A model generated the notes under the pieces. The model made no database searches, had not been told where the DNA came from, and saw only the letters and a program-made list of their open reading frames with translations. Positions 28,501 through 37,747 of a stretch of 64,000 nt of DNA are shown one piece after another (positions within the stretch are counted from its first letter, which is position 1; every line of letters starts with the position of its first letter). The stretch comes from Azospirillum griseum. Lineage in GTDB: Bacteria > Pseudomonadota > Alphaproteobacteria > Azospirillales > Azospirillaceae. The stretch lies in the NCBI RefSeq assembly GCF_003966125.1, contig NZ_RXMA01000013.1, positions 62,001 through 126,000 on the forward strand, given 5' to 3'. Made by a program: the position numbers and the translations under genes.

Positions 28501-29639
28501 CGCAGGGCAAACCGCACCGGGACCGTCACCTCCAACCGCTCACCGCCCAGCGTCGGCGGCAACGGCGGCAGGGGGGACGCCCGTTCGATCATCTGTTCCG
28601 CCGCCTGATCCAAACTCTCATGGCCGGATCCCTGGACGATGGACCAACGCACAATCGTGCCGTCCCGCGCGATGGTGAAGCGCAGCTGCACGGTTCCTTC
28701 CTCCCGCGCCAGTTGGGCGGCGCGCGGGTACAGCTTGTAGCGGGCCAGCCGGGCGAGGATCGTCGCCAAATAGTCGGGCGGCGGCCCGCTGGAGGCCACT
28801 TGCGGCGGGGCGGCGGCAACGGGCGGCACCGCCGGAGCGGGCGCGGCGACGGCGTGGGACACGGGGGGTGGAGCCGTTGGGGATGGCGGCGCCTTGGCCG
28901 CCGCCACTCGCTTGACCGGGGCCGGGACAACCGGAGAGGGGACAACCGGCGGCGGCGTGATCGACACCGGACGGGACGGCGGCAGGGGACGGGGCGGCGG
29001 CTCCGGTCTGACCGGTTCCGGCGGGGGAGGCTCCGGTTTGGGCGGTTCCGGTTTGGGGTCTTCGGGCGCTGGCGTGGGCGGCGGTTCCGGGACCGGCGCA
29101 GGGGGCGGCTCCACCGGCGGGGGTGGAGCCGGTTCCGGCGGAGGGGACGGGGTCGGCTCGACCGGCGTCGGTTCAGGGACGACCGGCTCCGAAGGGGGCA
29201 CAACGGGTTCCGCCGGGGGAGCTGGTGGGTCCGCCATGGCCGACGCGACAGCCAGCGGCTCAGCGGTCGGTTCGACAACCGGTTCGACAACCGGTTCAAC
29301 CACAGGCGGGGACGACGGGGCCGGTTCAGCGGGCGGCTCCGGGACCGGCTCCAACTCCAGGGCAAAGGCCACGGCCTCCGACGCGGCGGGCGGCGGGGGG
29401 TCCGGCCGCGCCAGCCCGACGACCAGGGCGATCACGCCAGCGTGCAACGCCACCGACAGCGGCAGGGGCCATCGGCTGGACGCAGGGCGCGGAGCGGCGG
29501 GGCGGGTCGTCGGCACCAGCGCGCAAGGCTGGGGACCGGCGGTCAAGCGGTCGGGCGGCAGGGGGGTGTCACCGGAAATCCGTGGGGCAATGCCCCGTCC
29601 CGCGCCCACACGGCCCCCATGGCGTCCACCGCGCGGCAT
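28497..29639 (-). CDS. tonB: TonB energy-transducer protein
   Basis: 380 aa. A membrane anchor lies at about residues 58-78. A long Pro/Glu-rich periplasmic linker follows (about 80-270, with VVEP repeats), then the C-terminal TonB domain at about 285-380 (YLATILARLARYKLYPRAAQ and VQLRFTIARDGTI). It passes proton-motive energy from ExbBD to the receptor; exbBD are not in the window. The ATG at 29639 places 57 residues before the anchor, so a later start, such as the GTG near 29516, is possible. It is coupled by ATGA to the next gene. Confidence 0.88.
   Translation of the reverse strand: MPRGGRHGGRVGAGRGIAPRISGDTPLPPDRLTAGPQPCALVPTTRPAAPRPASSRWPLPLSVALHAGVIALVVGLARPDPPPPAASEAVAFALELEPVPEPPAEPAPSSPPVVEPVVEPVVEPTAEPLAVASAMADPPAPPAEPVVPPSEPVVPEPTPVEPTPSPPPEPAPPPPVEPPPAPVPEPPPTPAPEDPKPEPPKPEPPPPEPVRPEPPPRPLPPSRPVSITPPPVVPSPVVPAPVKRVAAAKAPPSPTAPPPVSHAVAAPAPAVPPVAAAPPQVASSGPPPDYLATILARLARYKLYPRAAQLAREEGTVQLRFTIARDGTIVRWSIVQGSGHESLDQAAEQMIERASPLPPLPPTLGGERLEVTVPVRFALR
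29269..29304. repeat. 12-bp repeat encoding VVEP in the TonB linker
   Basis: Units of 12 bp start at 29269, 29281 and 29293; two are identical (GGTTCGACAACC) and the third diverges. They encode repeated VVEP blocks in the rigid Pro-rich spacer of TonB. Confidence 0.7.
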
Positions 29640-29710
29640 CCCAGGCGGGACGGCGCGGTCAGCAACGATCCGGGCGTAAACGGGGAATCAGGCGGAACGG
29701 GGCGGCGGTT

Positions 29711-30202
29711 TCACAACCAAACCACCGGCGGCGCGCGCGGGGCGTGACGCGACCGCGCCGCCGACATCATCACGTACGGGCGCGGGCGCACCGAATCCAA
29801 ACGCTCCCCGACCCGCAACACCGCCAGCGCGCCGCCATCCGGCGGCACCAGGGCGTGGGCGGACAAGGCCAGACACAAGGCGCAGGGCGGGGCATGATGG
29901 GTGCCATCGCCGGGCGCACCGGCGGCCCCCGGCGCGCCGTTCCCCTCGTCGGCCGGATCGGCCAGGGATGGGGTGAGGGTGGAGGGGCCGCAGCCAACGG
30001 CCCAAGCCGCGGGATCGGGGGCAACGAGCAGGCTGGCCCCCAGCCCCCCGTCGCTCGAACCCGCGCCGACCGGCCCGCCGCGCGCCGCCATGGCGGCGTT
30101 GGGCAGGATCGCTTGCAGCAGCAGGGCCAGAACCGCCAGCCAGACACGCCAACGCCCCCGCCCGGACCGGATCGGTCCGGCGGCGGATCGTCGGGCCGTC
30201 AC
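29711..30202 (-). CDS. DUF2946-family protein (second copy)
   Basis: 163 aa from a GTG at 30202, with GGGGAC about 8 nt upstream. The opening TARRSAAG plus helix (VWLAVLALLLQAILP) parallels the first DUF2946 protein (TARIEQRR, LLLAALLQALSP), which supports this start. The signature appears as PPCALCLALSAHAL near residue 115. The two copies flank tonB in one operon. They are probably paralogues from an old duplication. The function is unknown; metal-related is a guess from context. Confidence 0.65.
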   Translation of the reverse strand: MTARRSAAGPIRSGRGRWRVWLAVLALLLQAILPNAAMAARGGPVGAGSSDGGLGASLLVAPDPAAWAVGCGPSTLTPSLADPADEGNGAPGAAGAPGDGTHHAPPCALCLALSAHALVPPDGGALAVLRVGERLDSVRPRPYVMMSAARSRHAPRAPPVVWL

Positions 30203-30323
30203 AGCCGTCTGTCCCCGTGCCTGCGCCACCACGCGCCATCCTTTGCCATCAACAGGATGTCCCGGCTTTATCACACCCCGACGACTCCGACCACAGCGGA
30301 TCGTTGCACAAACACCACCCCGG

Positions 30324-30629
30324 TCAAAAGCGAAACACATCCCGTTTCTGCCAGAAGGCACGCCGGGCAAAGGATCCCAGGCTGCGTTCCAGCCGGCCAC
30401 GGCGTTGCCCGCAGGAGTCAGGCGGGCACCCGGAGAACGAGAGCGGTGCCACCTTGGTCACAGGGCGCGCGCAGGCGATGCGGTCGTCGTTCTGGCCGGT
30501 TTGGACCGTCGCCACGGGCACGCAGACCATCAACAGGACCCAGCCGATGGCGGCAAGCGCGGTCAGGGCGATCACCGGAATCCGCGCCCTGTGGGCCGAG
30601 GTGGCGATCCACCGCGTCAAGCCTGCCAT
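30324..30629 (-). CDS. 101-aa single-pass membrane protein under a palindromic operator
   Basis: The ATG at 30629 follows a strong ribosome site (GGGGGAGG, about 9 nt upstream). One membrane helix lies at about residues 19-39 (VIALTALAAIGWVLLMVCV). It is followed by a Cys- and Arg-containing tail (CARPV, GCPPDSC). No family is recognised. It is the first gene after the operator/promoter at 30678-30713 and may be the leader gene of the DUF2946-tonB-receptor unit, 121 bp before the next gene. Existence is supported by the ribosome site and promoter, not by homology. Confidence 0.5.
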   Translation of the reverse strand: MAGLTRWIATSAHRARIPVIALTALAAIGWVLLMVCVPVATVQTGQNDDRIACARPVTKVAPLSFSGCPPDSCGQRRGRLERSLGSFARRAFWQKRDVFRF

Positions 30630-30677
30630 CGCCCGGACCTCCCCCTGTTGTGGCTCCGTCCTCCCCCGAACGGCGTC

Positions 30678-30713
30678 AACATACGATGTAAATTTACAGC
30701 GTAAGTTTGTCAA
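30678..30713 (-). promoter_or_regulatory. Promoter with a 30-bp palindromic operator (TetR-type)
   Basis: A 30-bp dyad (30678-30707) has the perfect core TGTAAATTTACA (30687-30698) and outer arms AACTTACG/CGTATGTT, with 26 of 30 positions symmetric. On minus, TTGACA (30713-30708) and TACATC (30690-30685) are 17 bp apart. The dyad therefore fills the promoter spacer, as expected for a repressor site. Long palindromes of this kind are usual for TetR-family regulators. No such regulator is adjacent. Confidence 0.6.
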
Positions 30714-30874
30714 GCCCGCGCCGGGCCACCGGGAAACGGGCCGCAAGGGCACGGCACCGAGGAGGGGCGCGGCACCCTGACGCAGGGCGGGCGCGCTCCG
30801 GCGTCCGGAATCGGGCGTATACTGATGATCCGGGCGGCGCTGCGGGTGCCGCCGTCGTTGGAAAGGGCACGATC

Positions 30875-33160
30875 ATGGACAGCCTGTTGATGGACACGGT
30901 GGCCCCGGCGGATAACGCGGAGCCGCCGGCGTCGCCCTGGCGCGGCTTTGCCGAGGGGCCTTGGCAGCAATCCATCGACGTGCGTGACTTCATCCTGCGC
31001 ACCGTCACCCCCTACACCGGCGATTCCACCTTCCTCAGCGGCCCCACCGAGCGGACGCGGGCGCTGTGGGCGCGCATCACCGACCTGCTGGCGCAGGAGC
31101 GCGCGACCAAGGGCGGCGTGCTGGACGCCGACACCGACCGGGTGTCGGGCATCACCGCCCACCCGCCGGGCTACATCGACCGCGATTTGGAAATCATCGT
31201 CGGCTTGCAAACCGACAAACCGCTCAAACGCGCGATCATGCCGTTCGGCGGCTGGCGGCTGGTGAAAAGCGGGTTGGAGGCCTATGGCTTCACCGCCTCT
31301 CCCGCGCTGGACGCGGTGTTTCCCAACCTGCGCAAAACGCACAATCACGGCGTGTTCGACGTCTACACCGACGAGATGCTGCGCTGCCGCAAATCGGGCG
31401 TCATCACCGGCCTGCCCGATTCCTACGGGCGCGGCCGCATCATCGGCGATTACCGCCGCGTCGCTCTGTATGGCGTGGACCGGCTGACCGCCGACAAGCG
31501 CGCGCAATTCGCCTCCCTCGACCTCGACCGCATGGACGAAGCGACGCTGCGCGCGCGGGAGGAGATCACCGAGCAGATCCGCGCGCTCGCCGATCTGGTG
31601 GCGATGGCCGCCAGCTATGGCTTTGACGTCACCCGCCCGGCGGCGACCGCGCAAGAGGCGGTGCAGTGGACCTATCTGGCCTATCTGGCGGCGGTGAAGG
31701 AATCGAACGGGGCCGCAATGTCGCTGGGCCGGGTGTCGAGCTTCCTCGACGTCTACATCGCCCGCGATCTGGCGGACGGTCGGCTGGACGAGGCCCAGGC
31801 GCAGGAGCTGATCGACCAGTTCGTCATCAAACTGCGTCTGGTCCGCTTCCTGCGCACACCGGAATACGACCAGCTCTTTTCCGGTGATCCGACCTGGGTG
31901 ACGGAATGCCTGGGCGGCATGGCGCTGGACGGGCGGACGCTGGTGACGAAATCCAACTTCCGCATGCTCAACACCCTGCACAATCTCGGCCCCGCCCCGG
32001 AACCGAATCTGACCGTTCTGTGGTCGGAACAATTGCCGGAGGGATTCAAGCGTTTCTGTGTCGAAACGTCGATCAAGACCTGTTCCCTGCAATATGAGAA
32101 CGACGATCTGATGCGCCCCTATTGGGGCGACGATTACGCCATCGCCTGCTGCGTGTCGGCGATGCGGATCGGCAAGCAGATGCAGTTCTTCGGCGCGCGG
32201 GCCAATCTGGCCAAGACCCTGCTGTACGCCATCAACGGCGGCCGCGATGAGCTGACGGGCGAGCAGATCGGCCCGGCCTTTGCCCCGATCACCGCCGATG
32301 CCCTGACCTATGACGAGGTGATCGCGCGGTTCGTTCCGATGATGGAATGGTTGGCGAAGGTCTACATGAACACGCTGAACGCCATCCATTACATGCACGA
32401 CAAATACATGTACGAGCGGTTGGAGATGGCGTTGCACGACCGCGACATCCTGCGCACCATGGCCTGTGGCGTCGCCGGGTTGAGCGTGGTGGCCGACAGC
32501 CTGTCGGCGATCCGGCACGCCACCGTTCACGTCATCCGCGACGCGCGCGGGCTGGCCGTCGATTACCGGATCGAGGGCGACTATCCGGCCTATGGCAACA
32601 ACGACCCGCGCGTGGACGACATCGCCGTGTGGGTGGTGGAACGCTTCATGGCATTGCTGCGGAAACAAAAAGCCTACCGCGACGCCGTGCCGACGCAATC
32701 GGTGCTGACCATCACCTCCAACGTCGTCTATGGCAAGAAGACCGGCAGCACGCCGGACGGGCGCAAGGCGGGCGAACCCTTTGCGCCGGGGGCCAACCCG
32801 ATGCACGGGCGCGACCGCAAGGGGGCCATCGCCTCCATGGCGTCGGTGGCCCGCCTGCCCTACGCCCACGCGCAGGACGGCATCAGCTACACCTTCACCA
32901 TCGTTCCCGGCGCGCTGGGGCCGACACCGGAAGAGCGGGTGGCCAACCTGATCGGCATGCTGGACGGCTACACCGCCCAGGGCGGCCACCACATCAACGT
33001 CAACGTGTTCGACCGCGACACCCTGATCCACGCCATGGACCACCCGGAGCTGTACCCGCAATTGACCATCCGGGTCAGCGGCTATGCGGTGAACTTCATC
33101 AAGCTGACGCGCGAACAGCAGCTCGATGTGGTGTCGCGCACCTTCCACGCCGGGCATTGA
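30875..33160 (+). CDS. pflB: Pyruvate formate-lyase (PflB)
   Basis: 761 aa, the normal PflB length. The adjacent catalytic cysteines are Cys425-Cys426 (IACCVSAM) and the glycyl radical site is Gly736 (RVSGYAVNF). It converts pyruvate plus CoA to acetyl-CoA plus formate under anaerobic conditions and acts in the cytosol. The ATG at 30875 follows AAAGG. Its activase pflA lies 22 bp downstream, so they form one operon. A possible -10 (TATACT, 30818-30823) lies upstream. No focA formate channel is next to it. Confidence 0.96.
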   Translation: MDSLLMDTVAPADNAEPPASPWRGFAEGPWQQSIDVRDFILRTVTPYTGDSTFLSGPTERTRALWARITDLLAQERATKGGVLDADTDRVSGITAHPPGYIDRDLEIIVGLQTDKPLKRAIMPFGGWRLVKSGLEAYGFTASPALDAVFPNLRKTHNHGVFDVYTDEMLRCRKSGVITGLPDSYGRGRIIGDYRRVALYGVDRLTADKRAQFASLDLDRMDEATLRAREEITEQIRALADLVAMAASYGFDVTRPAATAQEAVQWTYLAYLAAVKESNGAAMSLGRVSSFLDVYIARDLADGRLDEAQAQELIDQFVIKLRLVRFLRTPEYDQLFSGDPTWVTECLGGMALDGRTLVTKSNFRMLNTLHNLGPAPEPNLTVLWSEQLPEGFKRFCVETSIKTCSLQYENDDLMRPYWGDDYAIACCVSAMRIGKQMQFFGARANLAKTLLYAINGGRDELTGEQIGPAFAPITADALTYDEVIARFVPMMEWLAKVYMNTLNAIHYMHDKYMYERLEMALHDRDILRTMACGVAGLSVVADSLSAIRHATVHVIRDARGLAVDYRIEGDYPAYGNNDPRVDDIAVWVVERFMALLRKQKAYRDAVPTQSVLTITSNVVYGKKTGSTPDGRKAGEPFAPGANPMHGRDRKGAIASMASVARLPYAHAQDGISYTFTIVPGALGPTPEERVANLIGMLDGYTAQGGHHINVNVFDRDTLIHAMDHPELYPQLTIRVSGYAVNFIKLTREQQLDVVSRTFHAGH

Positions 33161-33182
33161 GCGGGATGGGGCAAGACAGTCA

Positions 33183-33914
33183 ATGACCGTGCGCGGCTGG
33201 GTTCATTCGGTGGAAAGCTGCGGCACGGTGGACGGCCCCGGCCTGCGCTATGTCCTGTTTCTGGCCGGATGCCCGTTGCGCTGCCTCTACTGCCACAACC
33301 CCGACACCCACCACCTGCACGACGGGACACCGACGGATTCCGGCGCGGTGCTGGCCGACATCGCACGCACCGCCGGTTTCCTGACCCGCGCCCATGGCGG
33401 GGTGACGCTGAGCGGCGGTGAACCGCTGGTGCAGCCGGAGTTCAGCGCGGCGATCCTGCGCGGCTGCAAGGGGCTGGGGCTGCACACCGCCCTCGACACG
33501 TCGGGCCATCTGGGGCTGCACGCCGACGATCACCTGCTGGCCGACACCGATCTGGTGCTGCTCGACATCAAGGCCTTCACCGAACAGACCCACCGGGCGC
33601 TGACCGGCGCGCCACTGCGCCCGACCCTGGAGTTCGCCGAACGGCTGGCCGGGCTGGGAAAGCCGGTCTGGCTGCGCTACGTCCTGGTCCCCGGCCTGAC
33701 CGACAACGAGGCCGAGATCACCGCCCTGGCCGACTTCGCCGCCGGGCTGGGCGTGGTGGAGCGGGTGGACGTGCTGCCCTTCCACAAGATGGGGGAGGCG
33801 AAATGGGCGGCGCTGGGCCTGCCCTACCGCCTGACCGACACCCAACCACCCACGGCGGAACAGACCGCGCGGACGCGCGGCCTGTTCCGGGCGGCCGGGT
33901 TGCGGGCACCGTAA
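33183..33914 (+). CDS. pflA: Pyruvate formate-lyase activating enzyme (PflA)
   Basis: 243 aa radical-SAM enzyme. The cluster motif is C30-x3-C34-x2-C37 (GCPLRCLYCHNPD) and the SAM-binding SGGEPL lies near residue 78. It installs the glycyl radical on PflB Gly736 using reduced flavodoxin and S-adenosylmethionine. The ATG at 33183 is 22 bp after the pflB stop. The length fits the short PflA form without extra ferredoxin domains. Confidence 0.95.
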   Translation: MTVRGWVHSVESCGTVDGPGLRYVLFLAGCPLRCLYCHNPDTHHLHDGTPTDSGAVLADIARTAGFLTRAHGGVTLSGGEPLVQPEFSAAILRGCKGLGLHTALDTSGHLGLHADDHLLADTDLVLLDIKAFTEQTHRALTGAPLRPTLEFAERLAGLGKPVWLRYVLVPGLTDNEAEITALADFAAGLGVVERVDVLPFHKMGEAKWAALGLPYRLTDTQPPTAEQTARTRGLFRAAGLRAP

Positions 33915-33926
33915 CCCTTTCCCTCG

Positions 33927-34709
33927 TCAGGGAATGAACCGTCGGGTGATCTCGTCGATGCGGCCACGGTTCTTCATATCGTCCACCGCCCGCTGCCAAG
34001 CCGCAATGGTGTCATCCGGAACCGTCTTGGACACCGCGATGTAGAGATCGTTCCGGCAAATTTCCGGACCAATGTCCAGGCTGTTGGGATCAAACCCCAG
34101 CGCCTTGTAGATGTAGGGGCCGCCGAGCCTGGACACCGCCCAGGCGTCGATGCGATCCGCGTCAAGGAGGCGGGCACCGGTTTCCCAATCCTTTTGGGTC
34201 TGGATGTTGGTCAAACCCGCTTCTTTCAGAACCGCCGCCGTGTTTCCGCCATTGAGCGCACCGATGCGCCAATCGCGCGCCGCGCTGAGAGTGGCCGGAG
34301 CCGCACGCACACCCTTTTTTGTGACCAGAACGATCGAATCATAGACCAGCGGGCCGATCCATTTGAACAGGACCTCCCGCTCGGCGTTGCGGACCGCACC
34401 GGCGAAACCCACATGTGGCTGCTCTTGCGGGGCCGCCAGGGCACGCGGGAAAGGCAGGAACTCGACGGTGAAGGGGTTGCCCATGGTGGCGCTGAGATCG
34501 CGCAGCACCTGAAGCACGGCCCCGTCCGGTTCGCCGTTCCGGTTTATTTCCAGGGGCGGCAACGCGCTGGTGACAAAGCGCAACGGCTCGGCGTGGGCGA
34601 AACCAACGCCCCCAACCAGAAGAAGGCCAGCGGCCAGACAGGACGTGGTGAGAAAGCGGACGGCTCTTGCGGGCCATGAGATCGCGACCCTGTGGTTGGA
34701 ACAGTCCAT
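33927..34709 (-). CDS. Periplasmic solute-binding protein (amino-acid type, SBP_bac_3)
   Basis: 260 aa with a signal peptide ending near residue 39 (GFAHAEP). AGGAG lies 8 bp before the ATG at 34709. The mature part follows the family-3 pattern (RFVTSALPPLEINRNGEPDG opening, later IGALNGGNTAAVLKE and RLLDADRIDAWAV). No permease or ATPase for an ABC system is adjacent. It may instead deliver ligand to a sensor or to a distant transporter. Its neighbours are a porin, an MFS carrier and a DHDPS-like lyase. Confidence 0.82.
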   Translation of the reverse strand: MDCSNHRVAISWPARAVRFLTTSCLAAGLLLVGGVGFAHAEPLRFVTSALPPLEINRNGEPDGAVLQVLRDLSATMGNPFTVEFLPFPRALAAPQEQPHVGFAGAVRNAEREVLFKWIGPLVYDSIVLVTKKGVRAAPATLSAARDWRIGALNGGNTAAVLKEAGLTNIQTQKDWETGARLLDADRIDAWAVSRLGGPYIYKALGFDPNSLDIGPEICRNDLYIAVSKTVPDDTIAAWQRAVDDMKNRGRIDEITRRFIP

Positions 34710-34828
34710 GATGGCGCTCCTCGACGGTGTGGGAACCACGCGGATTGAGAAATGGTTCTTTGGTGTGAGGTTGGAAGGGGGAAGTTCGCACCTTTGGCGG
34801 AACCAACACCCTCCCCACCCCATCCGCG

Positions 34829-36058
34829 TCAAAAGGCCAGAAGCGTTCTGGCCAGCATCACATGGGCGCGGTCGTTGGGCGACCCGGTGGCGGCCGTCAC
34901 CGCCTTGTCGCTCGTGGTGTCAAAGAAATCATACTGGAGCTGCAGCCGCAAACCCGGGGCAACGGTGTAACTGGTTCCAACCTCATACACATTGGCGGTC
35001 CGCTTGCCGGGCCGGTTCACCTGACCCGGATCTTCGGTTCGGATGTAGGCCGCCCCCACAACATAGGGGCCGCTGGCGTACTGCGCGCCGACCTGCCAAC
35101 TCCAACTGTCGTCCATATAGGCATAACGCGCGTTCTGCCCGCTTTTCCCATAGTTCAGATAGTCGGCCCCAACCGAAAAGCCGCCATACTCGAACCGGAC
35201 TCCCGCGATGTGTCCGCGAAGATTGCGGAAGGAATCGGCGGCAACGCCGCTGCCGGTGGCCTTGCCCGCCATCAGGGCGGCGGACAGCGTTGTTTTGACC
35301 GGCCCCAGCGTCGCTTTGTGGTTCGCGCCAATCTCGACGATGTCCTGGAAGCTGCCGGTGAACTGCGCGGCGGCGGTTGAACCAACCCGGTTGCGGTTGA
35401 CGTCCGTGTTCACGCTGTCGTTGCGGGGTGTGTAGCTGGCACCCACCTGTAACCCGGCAAAACGCGGGGATGCGTAGAGGATTTTTGTGGCCCCCGCATC
35501 GGCGTTCAACCACGGCCACATCAGGGTGGCGGGCGGTTGCAGCGCCCCGCCGACCCCGCCGCGCAGATCGCCGCCGGTGTGGCGCCCGGTCGCCGTGTCG
35601 GTTCCCTGCGCGCCACCGGTTGGCCCAACCCAGGCCGCCGCGTGGTCGTACAGGCCGAAAGGCAGATAGGCGATGGGTCGGCCCGTGCCGTTGGTGAGGT
35701 GGGAGATCTCGCCATCAAACCCCGGCGTGATGCCCAACCGCACCGTTCCATAGGCTCCCGACGCGAAGAGGTAGCTGCGGTCGGTGTCGACCACGCCGGT
35801 GCCCAAGGCGGAGCGGAGCCGCAGATAGGCCCCATATTCCAGCCCGTTGTCCGCCTTGCCAATGGGCGTCACGGTCAATCGGAACCGGTTGCGGGCTTCG
35901 GTGCTGCGCAGATTCGTGTCGTTGCTCTGCGACACCAGCCCCATTTCAAAATAGGCGTCGCCACTCAATTGAATGTCAAAACGGCTTTGCGCCTGAACCG
36001 GCCCCGTGAAACACAGGGCTGCGGTTCCGCACAACAGGAGAGCGTGCGACTGTTTCAT
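34829..36058 (-). CDS. Gram-negative general porin
   Basis: 409 aa with a signal peptide ending near VQAQS at residue 25. The body alternates short beta strands with loops and ends in a terminal aromatic (LLAF). N-terminal FDIQLSGDAYFEMGLVSQSND and conserved RSTEARNRFRLTV resemble alphaproteobacterial porin_4 proteins. The ATG at 36058 is used; upstream in-frame ATGs lack ribosome sites. It probably admits the substrate of the adjacent MFS/lyase pathway through the outer membrane. Confidence 0.85.
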   Translation of the reverse strand: MKQSHALLLCGTAALCFTGPVQAQSRFDIQLSGDAYFEMGLVSQSNDTNLRSTEARNRFRLTVTPIGKADNGLEYGAYLRLRSALGTGVVDTDRSYLFASGAYGTVRLGITPGFDGEISHLTNGTGRPIAYLPFGLYDHAAAWVGPTGGAQGTDTATGRHTGGDLRGGVGGALQPPATLMWPWLNADAGATKILYASPRFAGLQVGASYTPRNDSVNTDVNRNRVGSTAAAQFTGSFQDIVEIGANHKATLGPVKTTLSAALMAGKATGSGVAADSFRNLRGHIAGVRFEYGGFSVGADYLNYGKSGQNARYAYMDDSWSWQVGAQYASGPYVVGAAYIRTEDPGQVNRPGKRTANVYEVGTSYTVAPGLRLQLQYDFFDTTSDKAVTAATGSPNDRAHVMLARTLLAF

Positions 36059-36175
36059 GGAAACATCCATTGATGCGAGAAAGGGTGCGGGAAGAGCGCG
36101 CAAGCGAGGGCGCTCGCCCCGTCTTGTCGGTGATCCGGGGGGAATGACGTCCGCCTCATCCGGATTCCGGTCTGC

Positions 36176-37579
36176 TCAGGGGGACAGCTCTTCCAGGACG
36201 CGGCCCTTCGTCTCGATTGCGAAGAGCGTGGTCACAAGCGCCCCGATCAGCAGGACCGCAGCGAACGCGGCGAACACATACTGCACACCCACCGACCCCA
36301 TCAGCAGACCGACCAGAATCGGCCCGGTCGACGACCCAAGCCGCAGCCACGCGCTGCCCAGCCCGGTGCCGAGCGCGCGCATGCGGGTGGGATACAGCTC
36401 CGCTGAGTAGAGATAGAGGGAAAAGGTGATCGTCTGCACGATGGCGTAGGCCAACCCGGCCAGCACCAGCACCTCCATCGGTGAGGTGGCCCCAAGGAAC
36501 GCCAGCGCCAGAAGCGGCAGCGGTGCGGTGAAGAAAGCGGCCATGTACCAGCGTTTCCGGCCCACCTTGTCGATCAGCAGCGCGCAGCCGATCGACGTGA
36601 CCACACCGGCGACCGAGGTGAGCAGACCGTACAGAAGGCTTGTTTCAAGCGGCAGATTGAAGGTCTGGCGGTACAGGGTCGGCAACCACGTGATCATGCC
36701 GTTGGCGACGAGGTAGGAACAGAACCACATCGCCCAGATCGTGAAGGTGCGCCGCCGATAGAATCCGGAAAACAACTCGCGCCAATCGGAGTTGGCCTTT
36801 GCGCGGGTGGCGATCGGCTTGGGTTCCTCCAGCGCATGGCCCGAGGCGATGGCGCTCCGCTCCAATTGGCTGACGATGCGGTCGGCTTCGTCATAGCGCC
36901 CCTTGGACGCCAGCCAGCGCGGGGATTCCTTCATGAAAAAGCGAAGCGGGATCAGGATGGCGGCGGGGACCAGGCCAACCAGGAACATCGCCTGCCAACC
37001 ATAGACCGGGACCAGCGCCCGCGCGATCAGACCGGCACCAACCAGACCGAACAGGAACATCACCTCATAGAGCAGAAAGAAACGTCCACGCCCTTTCGAC
37101 CCGATGTATTCGTTGATGTAGGCGCTGGCGACCGGCACCTCGCCTCCGGTTCCGATGCCCTGCACAAAGCGGAACGCCATCATGGAGGCCGCGCCCCAGG
37201 CGAACAGGCAGGCGACGTCCATGCTGACGAACAGCAGGATGGTGAACAGAAGCACGCTCAGGCGACCGATGCGCTCGGCCAGCCAACCGAAAAAGACCGC
37301 ACCGATGAGCTGACCGAGATACCCCATCGACAGGATCAAGCCGGTCTGTTCCGGTCCAAGCCCCCATTCCCGGACCAAAACCGGCATCGCGTAGGCGATG
37401 GCGATGACCGTGTAGCCGTCAAAAAACGTGGCCGCTCCGATGATGTTGCGGGTCCAGAACACCCGCCGGGTGACTGGAAGCCGCTCCAGTCGGGCGCTGA
37501 TGTCGGCTTGACCGTCGATGCGATCCAGCGCGCCGTCGCGTCGTGCGGTGGCCGCATGCTCGGTTGTCTGCGCGTCCAT
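36176..37579 (-). CDS. MFS transporter (metabolite:H+ symporter type)
   Basis: 467 aa with about 12 helices. The motif between TM2 and TM3 (GWLAERIGRLSVLL) and RYDEADRIVSQLERS in the central loop fit the sugar-porter/AAHS-type branch. It probably imports a sugar acid or aromatic acid. It lies 117 bp upstream of the porin and 168 bp after the DHDPS-family gene on the same strand, so these genes likely form one catabolic unit. The substrate is not determined. Confidence 0.9.
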   Translation of the reverse strand: MDAQTTEHAATARRDGALDRIDGQADISARLERLPVTRRVFWTRNIIGAATFFDGYTVIAIAYAMPVLVREWGLGPEQTGLILSMGYLGQLIGAVFFGWLAERIGRLSVLLFTILLFVSMDVACLFAWGAASMMAFRFVQGIGTGGEVPVASAYINEYIGSKGRGRFFLLYEVMFLFGLVGAGLIARALVPVYGWQAMFLVGLVPAAILIPLRFFMKESPRWLASKGRYDEADRIVSQLERSAIASGHALEEPKPIATRAKANSDWRELFSGFYRRRTFTIWAMWFCSYLVANGMITWLPTLYRQTFNLPLETSLLYGLLTSVAGVVTSIGCALLIDKVGRKRWYMAAFFTAPLPLLALAFLGATSPMEVLVLAGLAYAIVQTITFSLYLYSAELYPTRMRALGTGLGSAWLRLGSSTGPILVGLLMGSVGVQYVFAAFAAVLLIGALVTTLFAIETKGRVLEELSP

Positions 37580-37722
37580 GGCATTTCCTCTGAAACCTGA
37601 TGGGTTTGTTTCTTGTTGCCGGAAGCCACGGGCTTGCCGGGGTCCCGCCCGCCGATGGCGTCACGGCGGCGCACCCGGCGTAAACCAGGAGCGCCACCGC
37701 AGACACAGCCGAAGAGCGGAGA

Positions 37723-37744
37723 GGCCGCCCAGGGGCGGCCTTTT
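37723..37744. terminator. Hairpin terminator next to the lyase/aldolase gene
   Basis: GGCCGCCC-AG-GGGCGGCC (37723-37740) is followed by TTTT on the plus strand. On minus it lies directly after the DHDPS-family stop at 37748, without a T-run on that side. It may attenuate transcription between the lyase gene and the MFS gene. Confidence 0.5.
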
Positions 37745-37747
37745 GCA

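Noticed and set aside
30710-33157. 815-aa open frame on minus over pflB
   Set aside because: It is fully antisense to pflB, whose catalytic residues are all intact. The antisense product resembles no family.
30875-33160. Choline trimethylamine-lyase (CutC) instead of PflB, given nearby choline genes
   Set aside because: The adjacent Cys-Cys pair and the RVSGYAVNF glycyl site with a short PflA activase are those of pyruvate formate-lyase.
33927-34709. ABC amino-acid transporter operon
   Set aside because: Only the binding protein is present; no permease or ATPase lies on either side.
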